Shown here: one piece after another, positions 17,857-26,102 of the stretch
Numbering within the stretch: the first letter of the stretch is position 1
How the letters are laid out: every line of letters begins with the position of its first letter
Assembly: GCF_016881065.1 (NCBI RefSeq)
Contig: NZ_WXYN01000016.1
Location: 215,012-279,011 of the forward strand
DNA from: Planococcus soli
Lineage (GTDB): Bacteria > Bacillota > Bacilli > Bacillales_A > Planococcaceae
Direction: 5' to 3'
DNA: 64,000 nucleotides
Notes under the pieces: model-generated
The model's database searches: none
Told to the model about the DNA's origin: nothing
What the model saw: the letters and a program-made list of their open reading frames with translations, nothing else
Position numbers and translations under genes: made by a program

Positions 17857-19197
17857 ATGGAGTTAAGCAGACATTTGGCTAGATATAGCTTGGAGCTTTC
17901 ATATGAAGATTTGCCGGAAGAGGTCGTTTCGTTTACAAAACTTTGCATTCTCGACTATTTCGGATCAGCGATTTCAGGATCAGATAAAAAGCCTGTTCAA
18001 ATGGTCAGTGAACTTGTGAACGAGATGGGGGGCCATGAACAGGCGAAGCTGTTTACCGGTGGGAAATCCAGTGCAATAAATGCGGCTTTGGTAAACGGGG
18101 CGGCAAGCCACGTTATGGAGCTGGACGATATCCATAAAGGATCAATTATTCATGCGGCCACAGTCGTCATTCCTGCAGCATTGGCAATTGCCGAGTGGAA
18201 AGAACTGAGCGGAAGAGAATTGATCACTGCTGTTGTGGCAGGATATGAAGTCTGTTTCAGAATCGGGGAAGCGGTCTCACCTTCCCATTATTATTACTGG
18301 CACAATACGGCGACCTGCGGAACTTTTGGGGCTGTAACAGCAGCCGGAAAGCTCCTCGGTTTATCGGAAGACGAGCTGGTAAGTGCCTTAGGAAATGCCG
18401 GGTCGCAAGCAGCAGGGCTATGGGAATTTATCGTAGATGGCGCCATGACCAAGCAGCTGCACACAGGAAAAGCGGCAATGAACGGGACAATGGCTGCTTT
18501 ATTGGCGCAAAAAGGTTTTACGGGACCGAAGAAAATTCTCGAAGGCGACCGGGGCTTTTTTAACGCCATGAGTGAAGAACATGATGTTTCAAGAATAACG
18601 GAAAATCTTGGACAAGAATTCAAAATTTTGGAGAACTCTTTTAAAATCCATGCATCGTGCCGGCACACGCATCATGCCGTCGATTTATTGATTGATATAT
18701 TCAAAGAACAGCATCCGGCATTGGAAGACATCGAATCGGTGGAAGTCGATTCTTATCAAGTCGCCCTGAATATTACCGATGACGCAGATCCTCAAACAGA
18801 ATATGCAGCGAAATTCAGCCTGCAATTTTGCTCAGCCTTAGCCTTATTGAATGGGCGTGCAAGCCTGGAAGATTTCAATGGGGATAAGTTGTGGGATGAA
18901 GGGGTTCGGTCATTGGTAAAGAAAGTAAATGTCCAGGTGGACCCTGCAATTGATGGCAGCTACCCGAAACAATGGGGAGCGGCAGTCAGTGTCCTGTTAA
19001 AGAATGGGGAAAAGATCCACAAACAAACCGATTTTCCAAAAGGCGATCCTGAAAATGCAGTCACACCGGAAGAGCTGCTCGAAAAATTTATGGGGATGGC
19101 CACGAAGTTGCCAACCAAACAGCGGCAGGCTTTAGCGGAGAGTTTAATGGACTTGGAATCTACTGAGAATATCAGCGATCTAATGGCCGCACTATAA
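17857..19197 (+). CDS. MmgE/PrpD family protein
   Basis: 446 residues. The N-terminal helical domain (DYFGSAISGS, NGAASHVMELDD) and the middle CGTFGAVTAAGKLLGL segment are typical of the MmgE/PrpD family, which includes 2-methylcitrate dehydratase and cis-aconitate decarboxylase. No methylcitrate synthase or lyase is nearby, so a propionate role is unlikely. It may dehydrate, isomerise or decarboxylate a tricarboxylate or dicarboxylate. AGGAGG lies before the ATG at 17857. Confidence 0.85.
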   Translation: MELSRHLARYSLELSYEDLPEEVVSFTKLCILDYFGSAISGSDKKPVQMVSELVNEMGGHEQAKLFTGGKSSAINAALVNGAASHVMELDDIHKGSIIHAATVVIPAALAIAEWKELSGRELITAVVAGYEVCFRIGEAVSPSHYYYWHNTATCGTFGAVTAAGKLLGLSEDELVSALGNAGSQAAGLWEFIVDGAMTKQLHTGKAAMNGTMAALLAQKGFTGPKKILEGDRGFFNAMSEEHDVSRITENLGQEFKILENSFKIHASCRHTHHAVDLLIDIFKEQHPALEDIESVEVDSYQVALNITDDADPQTEYAAKFSLQFCSALALLNGRASLEDFNGDKLWDEGVRSLVKKVNVQVDPAIDGSYPKQWGAAVSVLLKNGEKIHKQTDFPKGDPENAVTPEELLEKFMGMATKLPTKQRQALAESLMDLESTENISDLMAAL

Positions 19198-19245
19198 AAG
19201 TCAAAAACGTTCAATTAAAAGAATTCATGCAAAGAGGGCGCTTCT

Positions 19246-19773
19246 ATGAAACGGAATATTGAGCAATCCACAAAAGTTGAAAATCTGCAAAAGCAATTGG
19301 AAACCTTTAATTCAACCGAACTGGAGCAGGCTGCTTACCTGTTATCGCTTTTGCAGGAGCCACAGGCTGGCTCGGCAGATAATGCTGTGCCGATGCATTT
19401 GCTTGGGAGATTCTTAGGAATGGTGCAAAATCAGGACGGAACGACTGAAATGGCATTGGGGTTTCAGAATGAAAATACTTACGGAGTAGCGCAAGGCGGT
19501 TCTATCTATACGTTGGCTGACGTCGCAATCGGCTTCAGCATTCTGCAGAATTTAACAGCGGGAGAAAAGGTCTTTACTCTGGAACTGAAAGTGAACTTTA
19601 TTGAGAAGGGCCAAGGTTCCCGTTTGGTCGCAACCCCTCTTATTTTAAGGCAAGGCAGAACAACTGTTGTTTCTGAGTGCACCATTCACGATGATTCGGG
19701 AAAATTGGTGGCAAAAGCGCTGGGCACCTTTTATATCAGTGGATCACCAAAAAGAAAGGAGGGAGAAGGATGA
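19246..19773 (+). CDS. PaaI-type hotdog thioesterase
   Basis: 175 residues. The hotdog core has YGVAQGGSIYTLADVAIGFS (the HGG-like motif, here QGG) and FIEKGQGSRLVATP. It carries an extra N-terminal helical region of about 45 residues, longer than most PaaI proteins. The usual catalytic histidine of HGG is replaced by glutamine, which is odd but found in part of the family. It probably hydrolyses an acyl-CoA intermediate. It overlaps the fumarase alpha gene by four bases. Confidence 0.75.
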   Translation: MKRNIEQSTKVENLQKQLETFNSTELEQAAYLLSLLQEPQAGSADNAVPMHLLGRFLGMVQNQDGTTEMALGFQNENTYGVAQGGSIYTLADVAIGFSILQNLTAGEKVFTLELKVNFIEKGQGSRLVATPLILRQGRTTVVSECTIHDDSGKLVAKALGTFYISGSPKRKEGEG

Positions 19774-20615
19774 AAGAGATTGCATATGAAAAAATTGTGG
19801 AAGAAGTAAAAACCATGTGTATGGAATCCAATTACAATCTTGGGGAAGATGTGTATTCGGCGTTTAAGCAAGCATTGCAGACAGAACGCTCGGAAACCGG
19901 CAAGGAAGTGCTGACCCAGCTGATTGATAACGCCGACATTGCCAAGGCAGAAAGAGTGCCCATGTGCCAGGATACCGGAACGGCGGTCTTCATGGTAGAA
20001 GTGGGCCAGGATTGCCACATTGCCGGGGGGAGATTGGTGGATGCCATTAATGAAGGCGTAGAAAAAGGGTATGGTGAAGGCTATTTAAGAAATTCCATGG
20101 TCTACAATCCGATGAACCGGAAAAATACAGGAAACAACACGCCAGCCATTGTCCATATTGACTTGGTTGAAGGAGAAGAATTGACGCTTCATATGACAGC
20201 TAAAGGCGGCGGAGCAGAAAACATGAGTGCATTGAAAATGCTGAAGCCGTCTGATGGCATGGAAGGGGTCAAGGAATACATTTTATCCATCGTTAAAGAA
20301 GCAGGGCCAAATGCCTGTCCGCCGCTGGTCGTCGGCATCGGCATCGGCGGCAATTTTGAGCGCTGTGCTTTTTTGGCGAAAAAATCATTGTTCCGGCCGC
20401 TGGGTGTCCGCCATGAAGATCCGGCAGTTGCAGAACTTGAACTGGAATTGATGGAACAAATCAACCGGCTAGGCATCGGTCCTCAGGGCATGGGCGGCAG
20501 CACAACTGCCCTGGACGTTAAAGTGGAACTGGAGTCCTGCCATATTGCGGCGTTGCCGGTGGCCGTCAACCTGAATTGCCACGCCAGCCGCCACCAAACG
20601 ATCGTAATGAAATGA
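19770..20615 (+). CDS. Class I fumarate hydratase / L-tartrate dehydratase alpha subunit
   Basis: 281 residues. Three cysteines in family contexts, C66 (MCQDTGT), C183 (NACPPLVVGIGIGG) and C270 (NLNCHASRH), can bind the [4Fe-4S] cluster. This is the N-terminal part of class I fumarases, encoded separately. Together with the next gene it should hydrate or dehydrate a dicarboxylate: fumarate/malate, tartrate/oxaloacetate or mesaconate/citramalate. The neighbouring tartrate-type dehydrogenase makes tartrate plausible but not proven. Confidence 0.88.
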   Translation: MKEIAYEKIVEEVKTMCMESNYNLGEDVYSAFKQALQTERSETGKEVLTQLIDNADIAKAERVPMCQDTGTAVFMVEVGQDCHIAGGRLVDAINEGVEKGYGEGYLRNSMVYNPMNRKNTGNNTPAIVHIDLVEGEELTLHMTAKGGGAENMSALKMLKPSDGMEGVKEYILSIVKEAGPNACPPLVVGIGIGGNFERCAFLAKKSLFRPLGVRHEDPAVAELELELMEQINRLGIGPQGMGGSTTALDVKVELESCHIAALPVAVNLNCHASRHQTIVMK

Positions 20616-20626
20616 GGTGAATGGAT

Positions 20627-21175
20627 ATGCAGAAGAAAATCCGCCTGCCTTTACGCGACGAAGATATTGAATCGCTGAAAGCAGGAGACCGTGTCTTGCT
20701 TTCTGGTGTAGTTTACACCGCGCGGGATGCAGCCCACAAGCGAATGGTGGAACAGGAAAAAGAAGGAACACCACTGCCTGTTGAACTGAATGGACAGGTT
20801 TTATATTATACAGGGCCGACTCCTGCAAAACCTGGCGAAGTGATCGGTTCTGCAGGGCCAACAACAAGCGGCCGAATGGATTTGTATACACCGGCGCTTC
20901 TCGAAAAAGGCTTAAAGGGAATGATTGGAAAAGGCTATCGAAGTGAAGAAGTCATCGCTTCTATGCTGAAGCACAATGCGGTTTATTTTGGAGCTGTTGG
21001 TGGGGCTGCTGCATTGATTGCCCGCTCGATCAAAAGGGCGGAAGTGGTGGCCTATGAAGATTTGGGGACAGAGGCCATCCGGAAATTGACTATTGAAGAT
21101 TTTCCGGTATTTGTGATCAATGATATTCATGGCGGTGACATCTACAAAGACGGAGTCGCAAAATATAAGCAATAG
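20627..21175 (+). CDS. Class I fumarate hydratase / L-tartrate dehydratase beta subunit
   Basis: 182 residues matching the C-terminal swivelling domain of class I fumarases: LKAGDRVLLSGVVYTARDAAHKR, YYTGPTPAKPGEVIGSAGPTTSGRMD and GKGYRS. The ATG at 20627 is better spaced from GAGGTG than the ATG at 20621. It follows the alpha subunit by 11 bases and forms the heterodimer. Confidence 0.88.
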   Translation: MQKKIRLPLRDEDIESLKAGDRVLLSGVVYTARDAAHKRMVEQEKEGTPLPVELNGQVLYYTGPTPAKPGEVIGSAGPTTSGRMDLYTPALLEKGLKGMIGKGYRSEEVIASMLKHNAVYFGAVGGAAALIARSIKRAEVVAYEDLGTEAIRKLTIEDFPVFVINDIHGGDIYKDGVAKYKQ

Positions 21176-21198
21176 AGGTATCCAAGGGGGCCGCAAAG

Positions 21199-22089
21199 AT
21201 GAAAGCAGGAATTATCGGATTGGGCAATATGGGTGGCCGTATGGTGAAAAGACTGCTGGAGCAAGGGGTGGAGGTCGGCGTTTTCGACCTCAATAAAGAC
21301 TTTGTCCGGAAATTTGTAGAGATGGGGGCAAAAGAAGCAACAAGCCCCGCTGATTTAGCAAGGAACTATCCATACGTTCTGACGGTTTTGCCGAATGTTT
21401 TTATTGTCAAAGAAACACTGACGAGTCCGGAAGGGTTGATGGAAGGCATGAATTCCGATAGCTTGCTGATCGAGATGACAACATCGATTCCTTCTGTGAC
21501 AAAAGAACTGAGTGCTTTGCTGAAAGAAAAAGGACTGAAGATGATTGATGCTCCCGTGAGTGGAGGCGTCAAAAAGGCGGAAGAAGGAACTTTGTCTATC
21601 ATGGTCGGCGGCGAAGAAGCAGATTTCGAAAGAGCTAAACCGCTGCTTCAATGTCTGGGTTCCAATATTTTTCATGTCGGAGAAGCAGGAGCGGGACACA
21701 CGATCAAGGCACTGAATAACATGATCTCCGCAACCACTTTAGCGGCGACTGGAGAAGCAATGGCGCTTGGCGTTAAACTGGGCCTTGACCCTGAGAAAAT
21801 GCTGAATGTCATTAACGCGAGCACCGGCAGAAGCTTTTCCAGTGACTTTAAATTTCCAAATCAAGTGCTGACCCGGAAATTTGAAGTCGGCTTTACCTTG
21901 GATTTGATGGTCAAAGATCTGAAGATCGCCATGGCGATGGCGGAAGAGGAAAAGGTGCCAATGTTCATTTCCAGCGCATCGTTCCAGCTTTGGAAACATG
22001 CGTGGTCCCAAGGTGGCGGTGACCAGGATCATACAGCCATAGTAAAATATATCGAAGAAATGTTCTCCGTGGAAATCAAAGGATCCTAG
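21199..22089 (+). CDS. Beta-hydroxyacid dehydrogenase (3-hydroxyisobutyrate dehydrogenase / tartronate semialdehyde reductase-like)
   Basis: 296 residues. The Rossmann motif GLGNMGGRMVKRL is at residues 7-19, the substrate motif DAPVSGGVKKAEEGTLSIMVGG near 117-138, and the catalytic lysine in GHTIKALNN near 172-180. It reduces or oxidises a 3-hydroxy acid with NAD(P). In a tartrate-like route it could be the GarR-type 2-hydroxy-3-oxopropionate reductase. Confidence 0.85.
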   Translation: MKAGIIGLGNMGGRMVKRLLEQGVEVGVFDLNKDFVRKFVEMGAKEATSPADLARNYPYVLTVLPNVFIVKETLTSPEGLMEGMNSDSLLIEMTTSIPSVTKELSALLKEKGLKMIDAPVSGGVKKAEEGTLSIMVGGEEADFERAKPLLQCLGSNIFHVGEAGAGHTIKALNNMISATTLAATGEAMALGVKLGLDPEKMLNVINASTGRSFSSDFKFPNQVLTRKFEVGFTLDLMVKDLKIAMAMAEEEKVPMFISSASFQLWKHAWSQGGGDQDHTAIVKYIEEMFSVEIKGS

Positions 22090-22177
22090 CTACTCTCATA
22101 CTCGAAGGTGGTCTTTAATGGTAAAATACAAGTATTCTTTCCTATATCTAAAAGGAAACGTATTTAAGGGGTGCCAT

Positions 22178-22843
22178 ATGGAGAAATTTAAATTAACAGA
22201 ACAGGATAGGGCCACGTTGCAGTACAAAGTGACAAATAAACTGAGGGAATTGATCCTCAAAGGTGAGTTTAAAATGGGCGAGCGGTTAATGCAGGAGGAG
22301 TGGGCCCAAAAATTGGGCGTCAGCCGCATGCCTCTTAGAGAAGCGCTGCGTCAGCTGGAAGTGGAAGGTTTGGTTAGGATTGAACCCAGAAGAGGTGCCG
22401 TGGTGACGCCGATTTCTGTTGAAGATATCGAAGAGATCTATCAATTGAGGGCCCTTCTGGAAGGCCAGGCCGTAGTAAAATCACTTCCTTATTTGGGAAA
22501 TGAAGAAATACAGGAGCTTGAAGATCTTTACCATGCAATGATCAAACTGAAAGCTGATGAAAACGATGTTGAAGTTTTTATGAAGCTGAACTCAGAGTTC
22601 CACCGGATTTTAAGGGAAAGCTGTCCCTGGAGACGGATTCAAGGTTTTATCGAAACCTTATGGAAAGGGATACCTCCTTATACACCAAGTCTTTTGTCGA
22701 ACCACTTGGAAGATTCTCATGAAGAACATCGCCTAATGCTGGAATATGTAAAACAGAAAGACGAAATTCAATTAAGAAGAATTACGGAAAAGCATATTTT
22801 AAGAACCAAAGAAAACTTAATTGAAATGATGAGGAAAGAATAA
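22178..22843 (+). CDS. GntR-family transcriptional regulator with FCD domain
   Basis: 221 residues. The N-terminal winged helix (KLRELILKGEFKMGERL, AQKLGVSRMPLREALRQLEVEGLV) is a typical GntR DNA-binding domain; the C-terminal all-helical part is an FCD ligand domain with ELNSEFH and late histidines for a metal-bound acid. The ATG at 22178 follows AAGGGG. It lies inside the acid cluster and is the best candidate to bind the palindromic sites at 15947, 24057 and the TRAP control region. Confidence 0.88.
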   Translation: MEKFKLTEQDRATLQYKVTNKLRELILKGEFKMGERLMQEEWAQKLGVSRMPLREALRQLEVEGLVRIEPRRGAVVTPISVEDIEEIYQLRALLEGQAVVKSLPYLGNEEIQELEDLYHAMIKLKADENDVEVFMKLNSEFHRILRESCPWRRIQGFIETLWKGIPPYTPSLLSNHLEDSHEEHRLMLEYVKQKDEIQLRRITEKHILRTKENLIEMMRKE

Positions 22844-22889
22844 AAGTCTTGTACGTATGAAGTTCGATAAGCAGAAAGGGGCAAGCTGT

Positions 22890-23948
22890 ATGAAGCAAAT
22901 GGAGTTAGCAGTCATCCCAGGAGATGGCATCGGAAAAGAAGTCGTGCCTGAGGCGTTGCGAGTTCTGGATATAATAGCAGAGATTCACGGCGGGTTGAAG
23001 TTCAATTCGACGCACCATCCGTGGAGCTCGGAGTATTATGTGGAACATGGAGAAATGATGCCGAAAGACGGCTTAAGCCAACTCACACAAAGTGATGCAG
23101 TTTTCCTGGGGGCTGTTGGAGATCCCGCGTTGGTGGCCGATCATATCTCGCTCGGTGGCTTGCTGCTGAAAATTCGCAGAGAGTTTGAACAAGTCATCAA
23201 CATCCGCCCCGCCAAACAGCTAAAAGGAATTGTCTCACCCCTGGCAAATCCAAGGGATTTCGACATCATGATCGTCCGTGAGAATAGCGAAGGGGAATAC
23301 AGCAGTATTGGAGGCAGAGTTCACAGCGGAGAAGATGAAATTGTCATCCAAAACGCGGTGTTCACAAAAAAAGGGGTTTCCCGGGTTATCCAATATGCAT
23401 TTGAATTAGCCCAACAACGTAGCGGGCGCGTGACCAGCGCAACAAAATCGAATGGAATTGTTCATTCGATGCCATTTTGGGATGAGGTCTTTAAAGAAGT
23501 CTCGTCGAATTATAAGAATGTCCAAACAAACAGCGAGCATATTGATGCGCTTTCGGCTTTCTTCATCACCAAGCCGCAGACGATGGATGTCGTGGTGGCC
23601 AGCAATTTATTTGGAGATATTCTAAGCGATATCGGTGCGGCCATAATGGGCAGTATCGGAATAGCGCCTGCTGGAAACATTAATCTGAACGGCAAATATC
23701 CATCTATGTTTGAACCGGTGCATGGCTCAGCGCCAGATATTTTTGGCAAAGGAATCGCCAACCCCATTGGACAAATCTGGACTGCAAAAATGATGCTGGA
23801 CCATTTCGGAGAATTTGAAATGGGTACGCTGCTGCTCGAAGCTATTGAATCTTCTATGCAATCGGGCATCAAAACAGCTGATATTGGAGGCAGTTCTTCT
23901 ACCTCTGAAGTGACTGACGAAATTATTACCAATTTGCGAAACAAATAA
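22890..23948 (+). CDS. Tartrate dehydrogenase / D-malate dehydrogenase-like isocitrate/isopropylmalate dehydrogenase family protein
   Basis: 352 residues. IPGDGIGKEVVPEALRVL at the N-terminus, FLGAVGDPALVADHISLGGLL (DHISLxGxLL is typical of the tartrate and D-malate group), VRENSEGEYSSIGG and FEPVHGSAPDI identify the NAD-dependent beta-decarboxylating dehydrogenase family. The start is ATG 22890 behind AAAGGGG. Closest in type to DmlA/TtuC rather than LeuB; no other leucine gene is present. Confidence 0.82.
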   Translation: MKQMELAVIPGDGIGKEVVPEALRVLDIIAEIHGGLKFNSTHHPWSSEYYVEHGEMMPKDGLSQLTQSDAVFLGAVGDPALVADHISLGGLLLKIRREFEQVINIRPAKQLKGIVSPLANPRDFDIMIVRENSEGEYSSIGGRVHSGEDEIVIQNAVFTKKGVSRVIQYAFELAQQRSGRVTSATKSNGIVHSMPFWDEVFKEVSSNYKNVQTNSEHIDALSAFFITKPQTMDVVVASNLFGDILSDIGAAIMGSIGIAPAGNINLNGKYPSMFEPVHGSAPDIFGKGIANPIGQIWTAKMMLDHFGEFEMGTLLLEAIESSMQSGIKTADIGGSSSTSEVTDEIITNLRNK

Positions 23949-24015
23949 GTATAGTTGCCCTGCTGAAAAAAGCAGGGTCTGCCATTTTGAAAAGAACGAA
24001 ATTTTCTGAAATCAA

Positions 24016-24044
24016 TTTACAGGATTTGAATTATTTAGTAAGAT
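24016..24044 (+). promoter_or_regulatory. Candidate promoter of CitE-like gene
   Basis: TTTACA (24016-24021), 17-base spacer, TAAGAT (24039-24044). Transcription would start near 24051, just before the palindrome at 24057. Confidence 0.5.
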
Positions 24045-24056
24045 AGAGCTAAACAC

Positions 24057-24072
24057 ATATTGTATCCAATAT
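24057..24072. promoter_or_regulatory. Candidate GntR-type operator before CitE-like gene
   Basis: ATATTG, TATC, CAATAT: a 6-bp perfect palindrome around four bases, containing the TTGTATCCA element also seen at 13281. It lies right after the expected transcription start. Confidence 0.5.
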
Positions 24073-24093
24073 CCAAAGAATGGAGTGAGCGCA

Positions 24094-24945
24094 ATGGATG
24101 CATCACGCTCCTACTTATTTGTACCGGCTACCGATCTTGCATTAATAAAGAAAGCGGTCTCATCCGCGGCTGATGTTGTCATCGTGGACTTAGAGGATGC
24201 AGTAGCTTTATCCGAAAAGGAAACGGCAAGAAAAGTAATGAAAGAAGCATTGAAAGCCCATAATCAGGAACAAAAAATCATCGTCCGCATCAACGCTCTG
24301 GATACTGCTTTTTGGGAAGCTGATTTGGAAACTGCAATCAATGGTGGAGCCACAGGTATCATGCTACCAAAAGCGGAAGATGAGCATGGAGTTCAAAAAG
24401 TCGCAGACAAAATACGGCAAATCAGCGGCGGCAAAGATAAAGCTTTTGAATTGATTCCGTTAGTAGAAAGCGCAAAAGGTGTGCAGTTCGCGTTTGCCAT
24501 CGCCTCTGCTGACCCTATGGTTTCCGTATTGGCTTTCGGATCCATCGACTTTTCACTGGACATCGGCTGCGAGCTGACTCCGGAAGGACTTGAATTGCTG
24601 TTTGCCCGTTCGCAGTTGGTCATTGCATCAAAGGCAGCAGGAAAAGGATTGCCAATCGATGCTGTATATCCGGATTTAAGTGATGAAGAAGGACTGAAAA
24701 AACAAACGATTTTCGCAAAGCAACTGGGCTTTAAAGCAAAGCTGGTCATTCATCCGAAACAATTGGCTATTGTCCATCAAGTATTTTCACCGTCAAAAGA
24801 AGAACTCGCGCTAGCGAGAGAAATTGTTGAGGGATTTGAAAAAGCTGAAAAAAATGGTGTCGCTTCGATTAAAATAGCTGGTCAGTTTGTCGATTATCCC
24901 GTGTATAAAAAAGCTAAAAAGATTTTGCAGTACGGCAGTCTTTAG
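24094..24945 (+). CDS. HpcH/HpaI aldolase / citrate lyase beta subunit-like (CitE-like) lyase
   Basis: 283 residues. SYLFVPATD at the N-terminus, DLEDAV near 34-39, GIMLPKAED and GSIDFSLDIG fit the CitE/malyl-CoA/citramalyl-CoA lyase family. No citrate lyase alpha or gamma gene is present, so it probably acts alone on a free CoA ester such as citramalyl-CoA or malyl-CoA. The ATG 24094 follows GGAGTG; a GTG nine bases earlier is inside the RBS. Confidence 0.82.
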   Translation: MDASRSYLFVPATDLALIKKAVSSAADVVIVDLEDAVALSEKETARKVMKEALKAHNQEQKIIVRINALDTAFWEADLETAINGGATGIMLPKAEDEHGVQKVADKIRQISGGKDKAFELIPLVESAKGVQFAFAIASADPMVSVLAFGSIDFSLDIGCELTPEGLELLFARSQLVIASKAAGKGLPIDAVYPDLSDEEGLKKQTIFAKQLGFKAKLVIHPKQLAIVHQVFSPSKEELALAREIVEGFEKAEKNGVASIKIAGQFVDYPVYKKAKKILQYGSL

Positions 24946-25230
24946 GCAATACCATACCCCCCAAAAAAGATGAACACAATGAAAACAATGCCAATCAGCA
25001 GTCCTATCGGGAACGGTTATATAGATTTCAGTAAAATGAAGACCCCGGCATTAGCGACTACTACAGATGTCATAAAGATGAAAAACCAGTAAGACCCGAA
25101 AAATTTCGTGACAGACGATGGATCTAACCTGTATCCCCATAAAATACATAAACTTATCATTGCCAATGATAAGCAAGGCGGTCATTGCGAACGTGCCGTT
25201 GCGGTTGGGTGACCTCTACGGTATCGGGAC
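24942..25230 (-). pseudogene. Decayed membrane-protein gene fragment
   Basis: In this 396-base gap (24946-25341) the minus strand encodes hydrophobic, protein-like sequence broken by at least one stop and one frameshift. One frame runs from 25181 to a stop at 25017 (about 54 residues, with a helix-like FIFMTSVVVANAGVFILL), then continues past the stop with a second helix-like stretch (IGLLIGIVFIVFIFFGG) to a stop overlapping the CitE-like gene end. Upstream protein-like sequence is in another frame. It reads as the remnant of a small multi-helix membrane protein. I cannot name the family. Confidence 0.45.
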
Positions 25231-25341
25231 AACTGATGATAGGGTTTATATTCATACGGCAGGCGGCTGTTATTTCCCGGATAAGGCTTGCTGTTGACGA
25301 TTGGAAAATAAATTTTTGATGGCTTGATCGGAGGCGTAGAA

Positions 25342-26034
25342 ATGGCGGAGAAAATGGAGTTCAATCAGGAAATTGCGACTGAATACGATAAAGGGGTCCG
25401 GCGGACGTTGCCAACTTATGATCCGATGCTGCGCCTGTCACAAACCTTTCTTCGCTATGCGCTAAAAGAGCAGGCTGAAGTGTTGGTGGTCGGCTGCGGT
25501 GGAGGAAATGAATTAAAAGCTTTTGGTGTGCCGAATCCCGGCTGGCGCTTTACAGCTGTCGATCCTGCAAAAGCCATGCTGGAAGCCGCAAAAGCCAAAG
25601 CAGTGCATGCAGAAATTGAAGAGCGCATCGAATGGGTGAATGGCACCGTAATGGATGTGCCGACAGAAAAACGTTTTGATGGTGCGACTTGCATACTGGT
25701 GCTGCATTTTGTCCCTGAAATGGAAGAGAAAAGGGCATTGCTGATGAAAATAAGAAGCCACTTGGATCCTGGTGCACCTTTTGTCCTGGTTAGCAAATTC
25801 GGCGACCCGAATGATCCCGAATTTAAAGAGCTGGTGGCCCTGTGGAAAAATTATTGGCTGGACATGACAAATCTGCCAGAACAGCAAGTAGAGAACCTGA
25901 TGAAAGGAACGCTGACCGAATCGTCGATTTCTGAATCCCAAATTCGTACATTGTTGAAGGATTCAGGATTCCACAGGGTAGCCAATTTCTTCAGGACCAA
26001 CCATTTTGGGGGTTGGATCTGCTACGCGGCTTAG
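25342..26034 (+). CDS. Class I SAM-dependent methyltransferase
   Basis: 230 residues. The SAM-binding motif I is VLVVGCGGGNE near 41-51, followed by FTAVDPAKAML (motif II acidic residue) and a CILVLHFVPE segment. The ATG 25342 lies behind CGGAGG. No substrate can be inferred; it sits between the CitE-like gene and an SLC13 carrier. Confidence 0.8.
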   Translation: MAEKMEFNQEIATEYDKGVRRTLPTYDPMLRLSQTFLRYALKEQAEVLVVGCGGGNELKAFGVPNPGWRFTAVDPAKAMLEAAKAKAVHAEIEERIEWVNGTVMDVPTEKRFDGATCILVLHFVPEMEEKRALLMKIRSHLDPGAPFVLVSKFGDPNDPEFKELVALWKNYWLDMTNLPEQQVENLMKGTLTESSISESQIRTLLKDSGFHRVANFFRTNHFGGWICYAA

Positions 26035-26102
26035 GAAAAATAGAAATCGATTCTCTCTGTTTCAAAGGAAAGTTGTCGGCTGTGAAGGGGAGGGAAGGCA
26101 AC

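Noticed and set aside
23958-23977. Hairpin CCCTGCT/AGCAGGG after the tartrate-type dehydrogenase as a terminator
   Set aside because: The stem is short and has no T run; it may be a weak stop but was not listed as a feature.
25182-25364. 60-residue minus-strand ORF as a separate gene
   Set aside because: It overlaps the methyltransferase start, has no RBS, and looks like part of the decayed fragment or chance.
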